Positions 6,109 through 9,220 of a DNA stretch of 9,220 bases are shown piece by piece; the stretch's first letter is position 1, and each line of letters starts with the position of its first letter. The translations under genes were made by a program, and so were the position numbers. The stretch comes from Candidatus Caldilinea saccharophila. GTDB lineage: Bacteria; Chloroflexota; Anaerolineae; Caldilineales; Caldilineaceae. The notes beneath the pieces were generated by a model. It saw only the letters and a program-made list of their open reading frames with translations, had not been told where the DNA came from and did no database searches. The DNA is taken from contig JADJVW010000051.1 of NCBI GenBank assembly GCA_016710365.1, positions 1 through 9,220 of the forward strand, read 5' to 3'.

Positions 6109-7965
6109 TTATTCCACCGTCACACTCTTCGCCAGGTTGCGCGGCTGATCCACGTCCGCGCCGCGGCGCACCGCCATCTCGTAGGCAAAGATCTGCAGCG
6201 GCATCACCGCCAGGATCGGCGTGAGCAGATCGGGCGTAGCCGGGATCGGCAGTACGTGGTCGGCTTTGCCGCGGATGACGCCGTCGCCGGCGTGCGCCAC
6301 GGCGAGGACGAGGCCCGCTGCGCGCCTTGACCTGCTCAACCTGGCTGATCATCTTGTCGTAGACGCTGTCGCGTGGGGCGACGACGACGGTGGGCATCGA
6401 GGCGTCGATCAGCGCGATCGGCCCGTGCTTCATCTCGCCGGCCGCGTAGCCCTCGGCGTGGACGTAGCTGATCTCCTTGAGCTTCAGCGCGCCCTCGCGT
6501 GCGATGGGTAGTGAATGCCGCGGCCGAGATAGAGAAAGTTGTAGAAGGTGTGGTAGTGCTCGGCCAATTCCTGATAGTAGCCGCTGTGTTGGGCGTCCTC
6601 CAGCAGCTCGCCCGCCAGACCAGGCAGGGTGGACAGCGCACGCAGCATCTCTGCCCGCTGCGGCGTGGCCAGCACGCCGCGCTGCTCCGCCAGATAGAGC
6701 GCCAGCAGCAGCAGATCGGTCGCCGACGCGGTGAATGCTTTGGTGCTGGCCACGCCGATCTCCGGGCCGGCCTGCATGTAGATGTGGCCGTCGGTGACGC
6801 GCACGGCCTGGCTGCCGATGGCGTTGACGATGGCCGCGGTGAACGCGCCGTGTGTGTGCGCCTCTTCCAGCGCGGCCAGCGTATCCACCGTTTCGCCGCT
6901 CTGCGTGATCGCCAGCACCAGGTGGTCGGGCGTCACCAGCGGCTGGCGGTAGCGGAACTCGCTGGCGTAATCGACCTCCACCGGCAGCCGCGCCAGCCGC
7001 TCGATGTAGTACTTGCCGACCAGACCGGCATAGTAGCTGGTGCCGCAGGCCACGATCGTCATCTTGCTCAGCCGCCGCGCCGCGTCCGGCGTCAGGTTCA
7101 GGCTGTCGAGCGACACGCTGTGACGCTGAAAGTCGAGCCGGCTGCGCAGCGTGTCGGTCAGGCTGCGCCCCTGCTCGAAGATTTCCTTCTGCATGAAGTG
7201 GCGGAATTCGCCCTTTTCGGCCGCGGTCGGGTTCCAGTCGATGCGCGTACACTCCTTCTCAACCACGTCGCCATCCAGGTTCTTGAAAACCGCGCCGGCC
7301 GCGGTCACAATCGCCATCTGCCGGCTCTCCAGGAAGGCGATCTCCCGCGTGTGGCGCAGGATGGCCGGGATGTCGCTGGCGACGAACATCTCGCCCTGGC
7401 CGTAGCCTATTGTCACCCCGCCGGCATTGCCCAGCCGCGCCGCGATCAGCCGGTCCGGGTGGCGCGACGAGAGCACGACGATGGCGCTCGGCCCCTTCAG
7501 TTCCTGCAGCGCCGCGCGCACCGCGTGCTCCAGATCCGCGGCGCTGCCGTTGTGGTAGTGCTGGTCGATCAGATGGACGATCACTTCGGTGTCGGTGTCG
7601 CTGCGAAAGGTGTAGCCGGCCGCTTCGAGCGACTGGCGCAATTCCAGAAAGTTCTCGACGATGCCATTCTGCACGACGACCAGTTCGCCGTCCGGGCTGC
7701 TGTGGGGGTGAGCGTTGCGCTGGCTGGGCGGGCCGTGGTGGCTGGCGCGTGTGCCCGACGCCGACCCGACCTGCACCGGCGCCTCCGTCACGGGCCGCTT
7801 CCAGGTTGAGCAGCTTGCCCGGCTCCCGGCGCACCTGCAGCGCCGCCGCCGCCGATCACCGCCAATCCGGCGGAGTCATAGCCGCGGTATTCCAACTGGC
7901 GCAATCCATGCAACACGATAGGGGCGGTCTTCCTGCCCGCCGATGTAACCGACGATACCACACAT
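6109..7965 (-). pseudogene. glmS: Glutamine-fructose-6-phosphate aminotransferase (isomerizing), frameshifted
   Basis: GlmS makes glucosamine-6-phosphate from fructose-6-phosphate and glutamine, the entry step to peptidoglycan amino sugars. The glutaminase half starts MCGIVGYIGG with the nucleophile Cys2 exposed after Met removal. NAHPHSS, VVVQNGIVENF and SDTDTEVI are present. The two SIS domains show ACGTSYYAG, ITQSGETVDTLAAL, GVASTKAFTASATD and REGALKLKEISYVHAEGY, and the end PRNLAKSVTVE is canonical. The span of 619 codons is normal. The frame shifts at about 7921-7929, 7835-7855, 7790-7800, 7763-7772, 7735-7750, 6506-6508 (a CCC run short by one) and 6312-6326. The longest intact piece is 7791-6484. 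Loss of residues near WATHG in the active site is within the error cluster. AAAGGAGG upstream supports ATG 7965. The gene is normally essential, so errors in the sequence are more likely than true decay. Confidence 0.9.
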
Positions 7966-7972
7966 GGGACAT

Positions 7973-7980
7973 CCTCCTTT
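7973..7980 (-). promoter_or_regulatory. Strong ribosome-binding site of glmS
   Basis: AAAGGAGG on the minus strand lies 7 nt upstream of ATG 7965 and fixes the start, which leaves the catalytic Cys at position 2. Confidence 0.8.
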
Positions 7981-8002
7981 GGTTGTGAAAAAGCAACTCA
8001 GC

Positions 8003-8059
8003 CCCGGATCGCGGACGTCTCGTCCGCCTGCTGTGCGGACGAGACGTCCGCGATCCGGG
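8003..8059 (-). repeat. Perfect 25-bp inverted repeat in the glmS leader region
   Basis: Arms 8003-8027 and 8035-8059 are exact reverse complements with a 7-nt loop (CTGCTGT). Each arm contains a smaller palindrome (GGACG/CGTCC), so several folds compete. On the minus strand the stem is followed, 11 nt later, by TTTTT (7992-7988) and then the glmS ribosome-binding site. It could be a transcription attenuator, an mRNA-stability hairpin or a dispersed repeat. Confidence 0.75.
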
Positions 8060-8080
8060 TGGGCGGGTCCGCGATCCGGG
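8046..8080 (+). repeat. Direct repeat of part of the hairpin arm
   Basis: GTCCGCGATCCGGG occurs at 8046-8059 (the end of the hairpin's right arm) and again at 8067-8080, spaced 21 nt apart. Together with the left arm this gives three copies of the same unit, as expected for a dispersed palindromic repeat family rather than a gene-specific leader. Confidence 0.6.
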
Positions 8081-8286
8081 CGCGCCGCGCACGCAAACTG
8101 CACAGCCTCGATCGATCTGATTGTTCGATTGCTTTCCACTGCGGGCGTCTCTGTGACGACAGTTGCCTGCCGCTTTTCAACGCTGGCTTGAAGGATGTGA
8201 TTTTGGGGAAAGATTGACCCAGACTTTCGTTGTCTGGATTGGGCCGGTGGATCGACCCAGGGGCATCCGCTGATCATTCGATTTTC

Positions 8287-8333
8287 CCGCACCAGACACG
8301 CCGGTGCGGTTATCCCGGCGCACACCGGGAACC
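8287..8333. repeat. Pair of overlapping short palindromes, REP-like
   Basis: CCGCACC (8287-8293) pairs with GGTGCGG (8303-8309). The adjacent unit GGTT-AT-CCCGG-CGCACA-CCGGG-AACC (8308-8333) folds on itself. The two share bases and are mutually exclusive. The second looks like a single CRISPR repeat of the I-E type, but is not repeated here, so a REP-like element is the better reading. Confidence 0.4.
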
Positions 8334-8608
8334 CCTTCCTCGTCACCCGCGCCGGTCATGTTCACCGGTCACGGGCCATGCGCTCTCTTTCCCAGAAGTA
8401 TCGTTGCGCGCTAGGCAGCTCCTTTCCTGCAATGCCCTTCAATCACGGGGCGACATGAGTATACCAAGAAGTGTGCGCCGCGCACAACCAATTTTAGCTG
8501 ACACTTTGTTTGCAGGAGCTGATTCGCAGAAATCTCTGGGTAGACGCTTATCGCAGAGACAGGTTCCGACAAAAGTCGACGACATTCCCGCCGCCAGGTA
8601 GTAGGATC

Positions 8609-8656
8609 ATGAAGCGTTACAAGATAGGCCCAAGTGGATTAGGGAGGATGACATGA
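8609..8656 (+). CDS. Possible 15-residue leader peptide
   Basis: The frame MKRYKIGPSGLGRMT starts at 8609 and its stop overlaps the next ATG as ATGA (8653-8656). This tight overlap could couple translation to the membrane protein gene. The upstream AGGA is weak and close (3 nt), and so short a frame can arise by chance. Confidence 0.2.
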   Translation: MKRYKIGPSGLGRMT

Positions 8657-9065
8657 ACAAAATGCTGAATAGAATCGCCGCCGCACTTGCCCTGCTGGTA
8701 GGAATGTTGGAGTGTTTGCAGGCGGGCAGGTGTTGCTTGGCAGGCCGCCTGGTTGGAATGTGATCGGCTGGTTGCCGGTCTTCAACTTTGCCGTGGGTGC
8801 GCTGGCAGTGCTGATCGTCGCCCCGCTGATCTGGCGAGGCAGCCGCTATGCGGCGCCGGTTGTTCTTCTGACTTTCGCCGCCAACGGAGGAGCGCTGTTT
8901 GTGTTGTTGCTCGCCTTTCGGGATGTGGTGGCGCGCGAGAGCCTGATCGCCATGACGATACGGTTGGCCATCTGGGCCGTGATTCTGCTGCTGATGTTTC
9001 TGCAACTACGCCGAAATCGACCGGATGCAGCGGCGGTCTCAGTTGAAATCCGGCGTACGCTATGA
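8653..9065 (+). CDS. Small four-helix membrane protein, one frameshift near the start
   Basis: Starting at ATG 8653 (AGGGAGG at 8641-8647, 5 nt upstream) the protein reads MNKMLNRIAAALALLVGML. It must then change frame near 8707-8714, where TTGGAGTG appears to lack one G, to continue VFAGGQVLLGRPPGWNVIGW and on to the stop at 9063-9065. The repaired product has 137 residues with four hydrophobic segments at about 6-26, 42-62, 66-90 and 98-122, and a short polar C-terminus. PPGWNVIGWLPVFNF between helices 1 and 2 and RDVVARESLIAMTIRL before helix 4 are distinctive and occur, as I remember, in uncharacterised membrane proteins. The function is unknown. Without repair only 8712-9065 (GTG start) is open, which would lose most of the first helix. 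It is convergent with the amidase gene. Confidence 0.75.
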
Positions 9066-9100
9066 ATTCTCTGCGTGACTGAGCTTTATCGTCGACAAAT

Positions 9101-9220
9101 TTATAAGGGTGGCTTCCGGATCACATCCGGTCGCAGCGCTTCGAACGCGGCGCCGATGGCGAGAGCAAGCCGGTCCGCGCCGGGCCGCGTGACAATTTGC
9201 AGGCCGAGCGGCAGGTCGCC
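9101..9220 (-). CDS. Amidase-signature family protein, C-terminal end only
   Basis: The last 39 residues read GDLPLGLQIVTRPGADRLAL, then AIGAAFEAL, and end RKPPL before TAA (9103-9101). (L/P)xGLQ(I/V)xxRPGAD followed by an AAFE helix is the hallmark C-terminus of amidase-signature enzymes, such as GatA and related amide hydrolases. The Ser-cisSer-Lys catalytic centre lies beyond the right edge. The window cannot tell whether it is a tRNA amidotransferase subunit or a stand-alone amidase. Only 35 nt separate it from the convergent membrane protein gene, with no obvious terminator between them. Confidence 0.8.
   Translation of the reverse strand, partial: GDLPLGLQIVTRPGADRLALAIGAAFEALRPDVIRKPPL

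Larger units (their letters stand above)
7966..8652. other. Long divergent intergenic region between glmS and the membrane protein gene
   Basis: These 687 nt hold no gene I can support. They contain a perfect 25-bp hairpin (8003-8059), a further copy of part of its arm (8067-8080), a group of short palindromes (8219-8237 and 8287-8333) and a possible 15-codon leader frame (8609-8656). Open frames running through it (for example 8230-8601 plus and 8346-7876 minus) lack ribosome-binding sites and family patterns. No confident promoter was found for either flanking gene. Confidence 0.6.

Noticed and set aside
6499..7809. Plus-strand frame of 436 codons opposite glmS
   Set aside because: It is an antisense shadow of glmS caused by high GC; no ribosome-binding site or domain.
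7966..8230. A glmS ribozyme upstream of glmS
   Set aside because: I looked for the conserved ribozyme core between the hairpin and the start codon and saw none; the visible structure is a simple long hairpin.
8308..8333. CRISPR array
   Set aside because: Only one repeat-like unit, no spacers and no cas genes.
7876..8601. Frames 8346-7876 (minus) and 8230-8601 (plus) in the glmS upstream gap
   Set aside because: They run through palindromic repeats, have no ribosome-binding sites, and resemble the false proteins typically read from REP-like DNA.

Overview
The window is a GC-rich piece of bacterial chromosome with genes on both strands and no rRNA, tRNA or clear insertion sequence. The best guess for the source is a Chloroflexota-type bacterium, perhaps Anaerolineae/Caldilineae-like. 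This rests on the lipoprotein with a long Thr-Pro linker, the style of GlmS, and the palindromic repeats in the gaps. It is an inference with moderate-to-low confidence.

Layout from left to right. (1) 1-1961, minus strand: a type I restriction-modification locus. hsdM comes first and its stop overlaps the start of a Fic-family protein that runs off the left edge. hsdS and hsdR are not in the window. (2) 1962-2283: a gap with a possible terminator and a nested palindromic repeat. (3) 2284-3069, minus: a Thr-Pro-rich lipoprotein. (4) 3326-5071, plus: a tight three-gene run of an orphan ParA-type ATPase, a small protein with a DUF4177-like tail overlapping it by 14 nt, and a GNAT acetyltransferase 2 nt later. 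(5) 5161-5945, minus: a toxin-antitoxin pair (UPF0175-like antitoxin, then a PIN-domain toxin, joined by ATGA) with a readable promoter and short palindromes. (6) 6109-7965, minus: glmS, the first enzyme of amino-sugar synthesis. (7) 7966-8652: a long gap with a perfect 25-bp hairpin just upstream of glmS and other palindromes. (8) 8653-9065, plus: a small four-helix membrane protein. (9) 9101-9220, minus: the C-terminus of an amidase.

The most important caveat concerns the reading frames. hsdM, glmS and the small membrane protein can be read end to end at family-typical length, but only by changing frame several times. Many of the shifts are single bases in short G or C runs, and the overall frame is restored. 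The genes between 2284 and 5945 are all intact. This looks more like local sequence or assembly error than decay, especially for glmS, but the sequence alone cannot settle it.

The loci most likely to reward a second look are the Fic protein inside the restriction-modification operon, the ParA/DUF4177-like/GNAT operon without ParB, and the hairpin in the glmS leader.
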